From Oxytricha trifallax (Eukaryota; Ciliophora; Spirotrichea; Sporadotrichida; Oxytrichidae), in assembly GCA_000711775.1 (NCBI GenBank), contig ARYC01017443.1, positions 17,655 to 81,654 of the forward strand: 64,000 nucleotides of DNA, given 5' to 3'. Shown here one piece after another: positions 33,269 to 44,205 of this stretch. The notes under the pieces are model-generated. The model was not told the DNA's origin. It made no database searches and worked only from the letters and a program-made list of their open reading frames with translations. How positions within the stretch are numbered: position 1 is the first letter of the stretch; every line of letters begins with the position of its first letter. A program made the translations under genes and the position numbers.

Positions 33269-34940
33269 ATGATAGTGAAGCCTGAGGTCTTTCTACATTT
33301 GGAGGAATTACGATCAATTCAGATTCATTTTATCTCTCAAAAGTATTTTGTCTTGACAAACCCTAACCTTCTAATCTATGATAATCCTGAAATGGATAGC
33401 TTATCATTTCTTTTTGAAAACGATTATTCTCGAAATTTTAATTTTATAAAGAAGCAAGAGAAGTTTACTTATTATTTTTCATCATATACTTAAGCTCTTA
33501 ATAGTCCTTATAAAATTTCTTAATCAATTAATGAAAATTCTGTTGTTTAAAATTCTTATACTAAGATAATCCAGTTGAGCTATTAATCTACCTAGTATTT
33601 CGATTTGGGGTTTAAATCAGATCTTTCGATTATTTTAAGTTATTATTATTATGAAAGAGGTTTGGTGATTTTGGATATTTAATCGAGTTTCTTTATATTG
33701 TACTAAGAGGAGATAATCGTAAAGTTCTTGATTAATTATCTTACTAAATATTTTGATTCATCACTTCGTTATTAGTTATTTTTTGCAAACTATCCTCAAA
33801 CTACATATGATTTTAACACCCTTTTGATTCCTAAATATTTCGTACATTTTATTAGCTCTAATTCAATGAATATTTCATTAAATCTTGCTAATCAATCATT
33901 TTCATAGGCGATTATTAAGAATTATTATTATAATACTAACTATATATAAGCATCTTATTAGTTGACCGCAATTTCTATAATCGTTGCCTCATCTATTTTT
34001 AGATTTGAATTTGATGAATAAATTACTAGAGATAAATCTTGCAAACTATGATATCTTTATCTGTTAAATTCAACTAATGCTTATTCTTCTCAAGTTGCTA
34101 CTCTACATATTCTTGAAATTTTTCAGTTAATTGATTTTATTTAGATTTAGGAATAGGAGAATAATGGTTTGTACTAAGAATTGTTGATTAATTTAATTTA
34201 TTGCTTTTATCATAGTATACTTTGTGCTATTAAATATGAATAAATAGTTTAAATAAACTTTTATCCATATATATATTTAAATTGTTACTAATATAAAATT
34301 GCAATACTAATAAAGTCTTTCACAATAAGTTTTGCCTATTTCATCGATGTTAATCCTTTAAGTTTTATTTAGAGTTTTATGAATTGTTTCTGATTATTAT
34401 ACTAAATTTTATTGTCTCAAGGTTTTATTTATATTTTATCTGTGTAAATTTAGGTTTAGAGATCTCCTCAAATGAAAGATATCATATTTCTAGGGCGTAA
34501 GTTACATCTAATTATAATTAGGGTCAATTAAATTGAATTATAACAAGAAAAGTTTTATTTTTAAATTAAACCCATACAAAATTATTGAATTTAGCTTTTT
34601 TTATTTATTAAGGACTTTTTTACATCTTCAATTCTTGAGAAACTTCATCCATTTATATTTCATTTTAGCCCAACTATTATGTCATAGGTATTCCTTATTA
34701 TACATTTAATCACCTCTCTTGACTATATAAATGAAACTAGGGTACATTTACTTACAAATAAAGCAACTTTTATTGAATTCTCAATTCCTGTAATTCATCA
34801 AAGTTCATTTATTCTGCTTCTTCAAACTGGGCAAAAATAAAGTCCATTATATTTTAATTCTATTTATGATATATTATTAATTTAATATATCTAAATATTT
34901 GATCTAAAATCTTTATTGATATTCTATATATTTAATTGAC
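33269..34940 (+). CDS. orphan Phe/Tyr/Asn-rich protein, frame interrupted by TGA
   Basis: Open from ATG 33269 (MIVKPEVFLHLEELRSIQIH) for about 260 codons to an in-frame TGA near 34049, after DKSCKL. The same frame then runs on for about 120 codons (YLYLLNSTNAYSSQVATLHI). Further open stretches (EKLHPFIFHFSPTIMSQVFL, VHLLTNKATFIEFSIPVIHQ) reach about 34940 in another frame. Rich in Phe, Tyr, Ile, Asn and Ser, suggestive of extracellular beta-sheet or membrane protein. The breaks may be IESs, or this may be decaying germline-limited DNA. No family recognised; it resembles the 54.3-kb orphan in composition only. Confidence 0.45.
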
Positions 34941-35029
34941 ACTTTAGGAATTTAAGTAAAATAAATGCTTGAAATCATACATAATTAATTTCAATTGTAA
35001 TGTATTTTTAATTTAAATAATCGTCCTTA

Positions 35030-37577
35030 TCATTATTACTCAGCTACTATTTTCAAAGTTTGCTGTATTTTACTTATCAATTCTAAATCTTCAGCGCTTA
35101 AATTACAACCACCTAATTAGTTTTTGATTTTGTTAATGCGAGTATAGTACATATTAAGATTCATGCCCAGCTCATTATTCTCTGCCTTAATGTTTTCGTA
35201 GGTAATTTCAGCTAAAAGTGGGCCATTACTCTATTATTTAAAAATTGACTCTTGATATCTACCAAAGTATCCCTTCCAATATTTCAATAAATCCGCTTGG
35301 TAATGCAGACCTTGAGAGCCATAGAGTTCAATTGAGTCAGTGCTGTATAATCGATTGATATATTGAGCTTTAATTATTAGTGAAAAAACAGAGACTAAGG
35401 GGTTTTGTGGTGTTTAGTTCTATGAGTTATTTAGAGTTTAATCAACTGCTTTTTAAATTTAGTATTAGTAAGAGTCTGCTTGCTGTACTTAAAGCTGTTG
35501 AGTGGGGTTTAAATGTACAAACTCAAAGAACTTATTACTGAAACAGTGGAATGCTAGGTAAACTAGGTATTCAGTATTGAATTAAAACTGTGTTGGATTT
35601 ATCTCAATTAGTTAATGTACGCAGTCAAGAAACAAAATGAAGTTAGGAGAAAAGAACTGTTCATAGTTTTATCCTTGAGCATCGTTCACTATAGGAAGAT
35701 AAGGTTTAATAAAATTGATAAACTTACTTAAATTGTTATACTTAGTTAGTAAAAGTTGCAAAATTAATTATTGGATTAATAGATATATAAATTAAAAATA
35801 TGAGTAAATATGAAAGATATATTTCCTTAATAGTTAGTCATAAATTTCCATTAAAATTTTTGTGAAATCATTTATTATTTCTTCTAAGAATTAAATTTAC
35901 AGTAAAATTTTCTTGAAAAATACTCGAATGAATTAATATACTTAATAAAATTATGTCCAAAATAGATCCAATCCTTAAGTATTAAACTCTTAAATCCATC
36001 TAGCGTTCTGTAATATGGATCTATTATGATTTAAGCTAATGATGAAATAATTGGAGAGCCAGCTTATCCAGTTTAACAATAAATCAATGCATTTTTCGAT
36101 TTAGAGTGTTTAGAGTTATTTACTATTAATGCTCTATGAACCAAGAATGATTTTTATATTAAGTTATCAATGTGTAAAAACCATTTAGATTTCTCTATTT
36201 TTGTCAAAAACTTGCTTTTTTTCTTTGACTTCTCATATTTATTTGAAATTTGCCACATTTTCTCGAAAGCTTAAGATATTTTTGAGGGCTAGCCGACTCC
36301 TGATAAAGGTTGATGGAAGCTATACTTAATTACTTTAGTATTGGTATAAACATTCTCATTTTCTTATGGACAGACTTTTGTTTCTTTGTCATAAGGAGAG
36401 AAGATATAAAGCTTGTAGTTTTAATCGTGTTAATGATTCATTTCTTTGAGGTAATTTTCATCATCCAGACTTCATTTGCTAAATGAAATGCCTTCTAACT
36501 CTGAACTTCTCCAAATTGCTATGTCTAAATATATATTCTAAACATAGATCCTATATTTAATAGCAGACTTATATAAAAGAATAGATTTTTTTACCAACAA
36601 ACTCTAAATGCTGATTGTAGTATGTCAAGATTGGAAATCTTCCATTAACTCTAGCACTTGACGACCCCTTGATTTGCTCATCAGTTAGCTTATTTGGAAT
36701 GATTACTTTCCCAGGCAAGTCCACACGATTTCTAATTTTATATTAATCAGATATTTCCTGCATCCTAAATCGCTTCATTTCATGTATGTTCATTCTTTGA
36801 AACTCCTTCATAACTTGCTCTATGACAATTTATTCGTTAAATTGCTTGAAATTTATTGCTAAATCTCTGCATTTTTTAGAGAAATCATAAGTGAACAGAT
36901 CTTTATGCTTTTTTATAGCTGTATGTCTTGTGATTTCCTCAATCGCATTTTAGTAGCCCAAAGCACTCTCGAATTTAAACTTGAACTGCCTGAAATCCTT
37001 GGTCGTGAGCTCTAACCAATTAGTCTTTTTATCACTACTGAACTTGTGTTTCTAGATGTAACCATATGGTATTGAGTTGTAGTCTAGTAGTTCATTTTTA
37101 CTATTGGTCTCATCTTTGAAATATATCTACAATAAATGTTTAACATTAATCACAAATGGAAGATTAAGCAAAAACAAAATGAGATATTCTGTAGCTTACT
37201 CTGTAATTAGTGATGAATAATCTACCATCACTTCCTCTCATCGATTCTTTAACATCAGATTTGCATAAATTTTCTTCACCAATTTCAAGCCAAGCCTCTT
37301 TTGAAGCTTCATCTTTAACATTGAAGATCTTTTGTTGTTAACTGTTCGATGGGCCTCTTTAATCAAAATAAGAATCTATGAGCTTATTTTCTTTTCTTTG
37401 ACTGCTATTCGGCCTGTGAGAAGAGTGTCCTGGTTTCTTAATTTCTTCTCTTCTTTCGAAAACTAAGTCATTCTAGCTGTTCTATTTGATCTAAGTATTA
37501 ATGGGATAATACTATATAATTTGGGAGACAAAAATTATAACTTATTAGTAAATGGGATACTATATAATATCCTCCAT
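35030..37577 (-). CDS. myotubularin-family protein, predicted catalytically dead
   Basis: Myotubularins remove the 3-phosphate of PI3P and PI(3,5)P2, or act as inactive adaptors. Start ATG 37575-37577 (MEDIIQYYPINTQIKQNSQN). Family signatures: VNGRFPILTYYN, an HCSDGWDR-equivalent region NALIYCQTGQAGSPIISS, IIIDPYYRTLDGFKSLILKD with WIYFGHNF, and FFSPNFILFLDCVHQLIEI; stop TGA 35030-35032. At the CX5R loop the Cys (codon 36076-36078) is kept, but the Arg position (36058-36060) is Gly. So phosphatase activity is not expected; this is inference from the motif. One IES (37521-37568, 12-bp pointer) is clear; short introns and more IESs occur downstream. Confidence 0.82.
37521..37568 (-). other. IES in the myotubularin gene, 12-bp pointer
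   Basis: Two copies of ATACTATATAAT (37509-37520 and 37557-37568) flank 36 bp. Removing 48 bp joins MEDIIQYYP to INTQIKQNSQ in frame. Confidence 0.75.
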
Positions 37578-37622
37578 GAAGAGAAATATCATGATGTATT
37601 TTTGCATATAATTTAGAATATA

Positions 37623-37979
37623 ATGGATTATTTTGATTGGCAGAGTTTACTCACTACTTAGATTAGTGGAAAAAATGTATTTCAATAATAAATTGAAGTT
37701 TATCTTTAATCTATTTCATTAGAGAAGCTTATTACCCTTCAATCTAGCCAATTTAACGCCAAATTTATTTATTTTTATTTATATTTTCTAATTGAAATCA
37801 CTTATGCAATAATAAGTGAAAGAGGATCAGCACCAATTGTAACCTATTGCATTTTAAGTTGGCTTTGCTTCTGCTATGATTCTATAAGATCCATTTAATT
37901 TATCTATGACTCCATTAAAATCTATTGTTTATTATTTGTAAAACATATTTGCAACTTATTTATTCGTATACTTGAGTGA
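37623..37979 (+). CDS. unknown small ORF, 118 codons
   Basis: ATG 37623 (MDYFDWQSLLTTQISGKNVF) to TGA 37977-37979. It has a hydrophobic centre (FIYFYLYFLIEITYAII) and a Cys-rich hydrophobic stretch (YCILSWLCFCYDSI) that could be membrane spans. It lies 45 bp from the start of the myotubularin gene, divergently. No homology recognised; it may be a partial gene or an MDS. Confidence 0.4.
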
Positions 37980-38011
37980 GTTGTATTATTATATTTTATA
38001 AAGTTAAAGTT

Positions 38012-41000
38012 ATGTGCTAATTAAGCAAAGATCCAAACTAATTAGGATCTCCCTAACCATTGCTTTCCTCTTCAAATTCACAAAAGAACATCAACATGGT
38101 GAAAGCTCTCTAATAAATCAATCAAATGATGTCCTCTTAAAATTCAATTTCATCAATGAGTCAACTCTCAACAGCCAATATAATAAATTAGCCTAATTTA
38201 AAGACAACTCACTCGACTAAAAGTAAGTATTGAAACTATTTTAGATGAAGAGATTTTTTAATGAATTGGACATTTTAAATTTTGAATTTTAACTTAAATA
38301 TTTTGCATTTAAATTAAATTACAATTTTATAGACCTTTTTCATCAACAATAATAACACTAATTGCACTCTCAAAATTCTTAATAACAACTAAAGATCTTA
38401 GCGAAATCACCTAAGCCAATGCCTTAAAACTTGATTAATATACCACTGTCTCTAAAATCATCATAAAATAACCAAGCACAACTTAAGTTTAAGTAACTTT
38501 AGTAAAAAGCTTCAGGCATTTTGATGTAAAAATGTGAGAGTCATTAATCACTTTTGCAGTATCACTCGGCCACTAATTAAAAAACAGCATCCAAATAGAA
38601 AGTCTAAGGCACCACTGCAAGTAAGCAAGAGAAGTAAAATGGGAGCTTGTCTCCTTGTGATAAGAATGAAAAGAGCTAAAGTAGAACGAATAAACATAAC
38701 AGACAGTCTTCCATGATAAATTTCAATGTTATCAATAATATTGGCAGTAATCAGCATCAAATGATCTATCAAAATTCATAGAAGAGTCTTAGCCCTATTA
38801 ATAAAGTTAATGATCATACAGGTTCAAAGTAAAAAATTATTGAATGTAATTAAGTGGTAATATTTTAAAATATGTTATATCAAACCTAGAGCAGACAAAA
38901 TAATGAACGAGTAAAGTCATTAGACAGTAATTCCTTAGAAACAATTCAAAGAGGCATGACAAGAGGCTAACATTAGAATATGATGGATTAAGATAAAGAA
39001 AATAGAGCAGCTTAATTGATAAGAGTGAGTCCTTAAAAGTAATTCTTCGTTCAGCCTTGCCTTACTTAGTAAACTTCCCCTTAAGAGATGTTCAGAAAGC
39101 ATTCGACAAGGATCTAATTAAAGAATCCACATAAAACTAATTAAAACTTGATTTTAGAGTAGGAAGATTATCAGCTTCCATAAAACTCTTAAGAATATGA
39201 GGATGAGTTATAATAATACTCCCTGAAAAAAGACTATTAAACTCTTGTTCATCACAATCATAAAATGAGTAAAGACAATTAATCCGTTGGGAAATATCCA
39301 AGAGAAAGTGAAGAATCAATAAATAGAGGATTCCTGACTGATAGGCAGTAGGCTTCAAACCAAGAGATTTAAAACATGGTATTAGACATGCAACCTTAGC
39401 ACAAAAAAACGAAGGGAATAAGCTATACGAGAAATGCTCAAGAACTTAAGAAACTTCTTCTAGAGACTGGAGTTATTGGAAATTTAGGCTTGACTTCAAG
39501 TTTAGCCACAGCTGCAGCAGGTATGATATCTCAAACGTAAGACACTCTTTTCATTAAAAATAATGATATCACTACTAAGACCACGAAGAATCCACATAAA
39601 AGCTAAACTTCCAAAGTAAAGAGTGGCGAAGTGTTTTCTTTCTCAAGCAAGGGTAAAAGTAGCAAAAACATCACAGATAAGTATAAGAAACAAGAAGTTA
39701 TGAACACTTGTCTAATGGAAAACTAAATGCTCATGAAGAAAGGCTAGCATCATAGATTACAGTCATAATTAGAGAACTCAGTTTAAACTCAGAAGATTAC
39801 AAAGAATTCTTTGTATCAAACTTTAGACCAAAACTAAGACCATGCTATATTTCCTTCCTCTACTCAAAATAAATTAAGGGAGTTCATCTTAAAAGATGAC
39901 GAGGAGACTCCACACAAGCAATATCAAAATTTCATCGATGATTAAGTTATCTACAATACTAAACGTTTATCCAAATCTCCACAAAACATTTAAGGTTTTC
40001 ACAATATCGGAATGGCTTCTAGGAGAAGTCCCTCTTCCTAAGTAGCTTTGAAAGAGGACTCTCAATCAAATATCAATTTTCCATTTACTGAAACTGAATA
40101 ATTTATACACCGTGCTGAAAACAAGAGAACTCTGATGTACTCAGGTAGTGTAGTAGATATTTAAAATCAGCATTAGTAAAAATAAATGAATCGTTGCTGG
40201 ACAGCACATGGAGACATTTCAACAGAGAGAGATCGGTAAAAATAGTATGTACTACTTGAATTCAATGGAAACAATGGTAATTAATAAGACATCAGATAGT
40301 ACAGTGATAACTCTCACATAGATAGCATGGGTGGAGCTCCAATCTCTGTTAAGGGTCTTATAAAAAATAATCATCACGCTTAATCACACATTATGATGCA
40401 GAAAAGGTAAAGTTGTAATTCTTCACATAGTAAAAATACCTGCTTCACATACAATCAACAAGCTCAGCATCCTCCTCAATCACCAATGAATAAATATCAT
40501 TTCTCATCTATGATAAGTGATGAAAATTAGCACCCAAATAAAATGCTAAGCTCTACAATCCCCTAAACAAAGACTTCTATATAAAACAGCGAAATGACAA
40601 GCAAAGAATTGGAAATTCTCAAATTCAAAATGATAGCTTGAATAAAAATTATCTCTATTAATATTTGTGCTACATAATTGTGAAAATTCATATTTATAAT
40701 TCTTTTAGCTTTCGTGAAGACTTATGAGAATGAATTCTAAAAAATGAAAATGCAAATGAAAGATATGCAGCAAGAAAATCAGTAATTAAAGAAAAAACTC
40801 AAATCTGTATAAAGCCGAAGAATGTCAGCAAGCACCTCAACTGCTGCTCCACATCATCACAATTCGCAATACTCTCTAAGTATAAATAAGGTTGTGCAAA
40901 ATCATCATGGAGGTCATCAAACCTCACATACTGGAGCAAATACATGTTTGACCTCAGTTCAAACTAGCTAAATAATGCATTCTAGAACTAAATACTTTGG

Positions 41001-41050
41001 CATTGTTTCAATTAAATAATTTGACCCCAAAAGGATTCAATTGCTTAAAA
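38012..41050 (+). CDS. long Ser/Asn/Gln/His-rich protein with C-terminal coiled coil
   Basis: First part ATG 38012 (MCQLSKDPNQLGSPQPLLSS). After a break near 38225-38340 and another near 38520, one frame is open from about 38530 to 40641, roughly 700 codons. It is rich in Gln, Asn, Ser and Lys (KHNRQSSMINFNVINNIGSN). It includes a helical segment ARNAQELKKLLLETGVIGNL-type (at about 39430) and His-rich tracts. At 40639-40641 a TGA is removed by a 72-bp IES (40640-40711, pointer AGCTT), joining FKMIA to FVKTYENEFQKMKMQMKD, a coiled coil. His/Gly-rich tail follows (VVQNHHGGHQTSHTGANTC). The end near 41050 is uncertain. Intrinsically disordered; function unknown. Confidence 0.65.
40640..40711 (+). 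other. IES, pointer AGCTT
   Basis: AGCTT at 40635-40639 and 40707-40711. Removal joins KMIA to FVKTYENEF and eliminates the TGA at 40639-40641. Confidence 0.7.
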
Positions 41051-41239
41051 AATTGAAGTTATTTTAAATCTCTAAAAAATTTAATTGCTTTGGGGTTTAT
41101 AATTGAATTGAAAATTGTATCATCAATTAGGTGTGTTTGGTATTAAAACATATATAATTCTATGAATTGATTTATTTGTAATATTTCTAATTGATCATCT
41201 ATGATATATTAACATAAATAATTTTCCTTTTTATTTAAT

Positions 41240-42429
41240 TAGAAAACAAGCTGAGTTGAATTTCAGTAAGGCCAAATTACCAGATAGAATGCAAATGCAT
41301 CAAGAAAAAATGAAATAAGAGCAATCTAATTACTCAAAGAAATCTCTTCATTATTAATATTTGAATCTGAACTCATTTAAATATCTCTCATTTAATACAT
41401 TTTATTAATCTCTGTAGGATTAGTTAGGGCATTCTTTTAAACCTAAAATCAACGAATTAGTGACAAGAGAGCAATTTGAAAAAGCTCAACACAAATTCAA
41501 CCAGAAACTCAATAAGTTTTTGTAAATACTAATATTTTATATACCTACAATGTATAATAATTGAATAAGAAGAAGTCTTAGATTTAAGTCACTCGTCCTA
41601 AGAGCCCTAACTTTACAAAAACAAGTAATAAAACCCTTGACAGATAATATCTCAATGAGTAACAATCGCAGCCACCTGTATTATATAATCTAAATATAAT
41701 AAAACTATTTATAATAATCCTATGCCTATCTTTATTCTTAACTAATAACTTCTAAATTTACAATAGATAAGTTCAAGGCAGCTTTATAAAAATCTCTAGC
41801 AAAATAAGCTAGTATGTCAGCAGCGGACACCAAAGTAGAAAACCCTTCAAGCACCGTATCCATGAACCTAGCCATGTAGAGGCGTAGAGAAGAACTTGAA
41901 GCCAAGAGAAGAAACGAAGAAGCCAAGAAGAAAGAAGACCAAGACAGATTTGATAAACAAAATAGGGTAAGTCAATAATTAATGATTGTAACTCTTTATT
42001 TTAGATGAAAAACACAGTGTAAGCTGCTTTGAAAGATAGAATCAAGAATGATAATGAAAAGGTCGAGGAGAAGAAACGCAAGGCCAGAGAGGAAGCTAGA
42101 GATTCCAAGAAGGATGCTATTGCTAAAGCCAAAGAAAGAGAAGAGAAAGTCAAGGGAATGCCATTTAACTATAAAATAATAACATATCACAGTGAAAAAA
42201 CATAAAATTACATAAATCATATACAATTATTTGGTAATTACTGATAGAGAGATTGCACAACGGAAAGAACACTTCAAACTTAGCTAAAATAAAGGCAACG
42301 CAACAATTCTTAGAAATTCTATAGAAAAATAATGTAGACCCCAAAAATCATCTCACAGATGAGCAGAAAGAATTACTTGCTGAATAAGAATACATAGAAA
42401 AGAAAAAGAAAGAATATGGGAGACTTTGA
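41240..42429 (+). CDS. charged Lys/Glu/Arg-rich coiled-coil protein
   Basis: Segments: QAELNFSKAKLPDRMQMHQE; HSFKPKINELVTREQFEKAQ; VTRPKSPNFTKTSNKTLDRQ; DKFKAALQKSLAKQASMSAA; RRREELEAKRRNEEAKKKED; then a GT-AG intron (about 41966-42003) and DRIKNDNEKVEEKKRKAREE. The C-terminal part KATQQFLEILQKNNVDPKNH, LTDEQKELLAEQEYIEKKKK ends at TGA 42427-42429. Gaps between segments are short and AT-rich (introns or IESs). ATG 41817 could be a separate start, but the upstream frame is open and in phase, so one gene is favoured. It might continue the preceding gene. Confidence 0.6.
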
Positions 42430-42578
42430 AAACAATTTTATAATGTTATATATACTGCCAATTTTATCTAAACAATAATTTTTCATTAAGATAACCAAAT
42501 TACTTGCACAAAATGATCAATCATTTTATTTTAATCAGTGATTTTAAAATAATTATAACTTTATTATATAAATTAGTA

Positions 42579-44126
42579 ATGTCATCATCAATCGCATCTA
42601 AAATACAAAAATTAAAGCCTCTTATCTCTCAGTAGACTCCAAAACTAAACTAAAAAGTGTCTTAACCATTACTGGGACCTAAATAGATGCTTTTAAGGGA
42701 TTTTATTCATGACAGATTATATGGAGAACCTGGTGGTTATTATGATTTTTATAATTTAAAATTAGGAATGATCTTTTGTAAAAGTATTGAGAGGTTATTT
42801 CACAAAAGACGCTCATTAAGTAGGGAGACTTAGGGAGCCAATAAAATTCTCAAAATTGCGTGGGTATTACGATTACAGATAAGAAATGGAGCGTTTATAT
42901 CCAGACAATTAATGGGTCACTCCTTGCGAGTTATTCAAGCCATTTTATGGTTACACTGTAGCCAACTATATGCTTATTTATAAATCCATCTTATTTTCCA
43001 TTAATCTTAACAATATTTGTTATGTAAAATGCTTAACCAAATGGAAGAAAACAATCAGAAAAAACTACGAATTGTAGAAATAGGACCAGGCACAGGAACT
43101 ATGGCAGACTCAATACTTGATTTTTTCAAAAACTACAATTTAGACCTCTATCGTAATTGCGAGTATGTTTTCATTGAAATTTCCCCATAATTGGCAGAAA
43201 CATGTGAGAAATTTATGAAAGAAAAACATAGACAGCTCTACGATCACAATAAAATCAAAATCTTTAACGGTTCAATTTTGGAATTCTAAAAGAGTATTCC
43301 CCGTGGTGAGATGTGCTTTGTTATCGCTTTAGAGGTCCTAGATAACATGCCACATGATAGGTTCTATTTCGATTCTAAAACTGAGAAATTAGTGGAGTAA
43401 GCAATCATAGCAGTAGACAAAGACGATTAGGGAAATGAGGTTCTGACTGAGGAGAAAAAGAAAATTGATGAGGTTAACGATGAGTTTTCAAGACTATTTG
43501 TAGACTTATTTCATTCAATGCCCTCAAAAGATCACATTTCAGCTAATTAAATTCTAAAGACTGAGGGTTTCTTTAAGAGACTTTAAGATGCTTTACGAAC
43601 AGCCAAGTATCAAGATAAATTAACTTAAAACATTTTTGGGCCTACTCAAGCATTAAAAATGATTCAACATATAAATTAATACATACCAGACCACTGCCTT
43701 ATAATGGCTGATTTCGATTCTTTCCTAATGCCAAGCAACTCAATAAAAGGGATTTCTGCACCTCTTGTCACTAATAAATTGAAAGACCCAACTTAATGGT
43801 AAACTTATGATACATACTTGGTTCCAAGAGGAGAGGCAGATATTTGCTTCCCAGTTGACTTTTTTTTCCTTAAACATGGTTACTAAAAATTAACTGGTTT
43901 AACTGCTGATGTCTATAAAACTTAAGATTTTGTTGAATAATTTTCCCTTGCAAGTTGGTGCTAGACTGTCTTAAAAAGAAATTTTTTAATTATTTTAATG
44001 ATAAAAATTATAAAAATCATGGCATTAATTTCTATACTGAATAATATAACTGTAAATGGATTCAATCCTCTTAAAGAAGAATACTTCAACACATCGTTTT
44101 TGGTGACAGATAGAACAAAAAAGTGA
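42579..44126 (+). CDS. NDUFAF7: NDUFAF7/MidA-family protein arginine methyltransferase, three IESs
   Basis: In other eukaryotes this mitochondrial SAM-dependent enzyme methylates an NDUFS2 arginine during complex I assembly. Seen: MSSSIASKIQKLKPLISQQ start; DFIHDRLYGEPGGYF; NQWVTPCELFKPFYGYTV; SAM-binding VEIGPGTGTMADSILDFF; YVFIEISPQLAETCEKFM; FVIALEVLDNMPHDRF; AEYF-type end FNPLKEEYFNTSFLVTDR. Stop TGA 44124-44126. Three IESs (42742-42799 pointer GGTTATT; 42977-43035 pointer ATGCTTA; 43970-44053 pointer ACTGT) total 201 bp. Removing them leaves 1347 nt, 448 residues, in one frame. Without them the domain is broken in three places. No intron is needed. Confidence 0.92.
42742..42799 (+). other. 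IES 1 in NDUFAF7, pointer GGTTATT
   Basis: GGTTATT at 42735-42741 and 42793-42799; 58 bp removed; joins EPGG to YFTKDAHQVG. Confidence 0.85.
42977..43035 (+). other. IES 2 in NDUFAF7, pointer ATGCTTA
   Basis: ATGCTTA at 42970-42976 and 43029-43035; 59 bp removed; joins TVANYM to LNQMEENNQ. Confidence 0.85.
43970..44053 (+). other. IES 3 in NDUFAF7, pointer ACTGT
   Basis: ACTGT at 43965-43969 and 44049-44053; 84 bp removed, a multiple of three; joins SWCQTV to NGFNPLKEE. Assigned because the inserted 28 codons are AT-biased and split a conserved C-terminal segment. Confidence 0.7.
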
Positions 44127-44205
44127 CTTAAATTACTTATTATTGTTAATTAGCTTAATTTAAATTTAAAACTTGATTTTATAAATCAAACCATTACAAA
44201 TTAAA

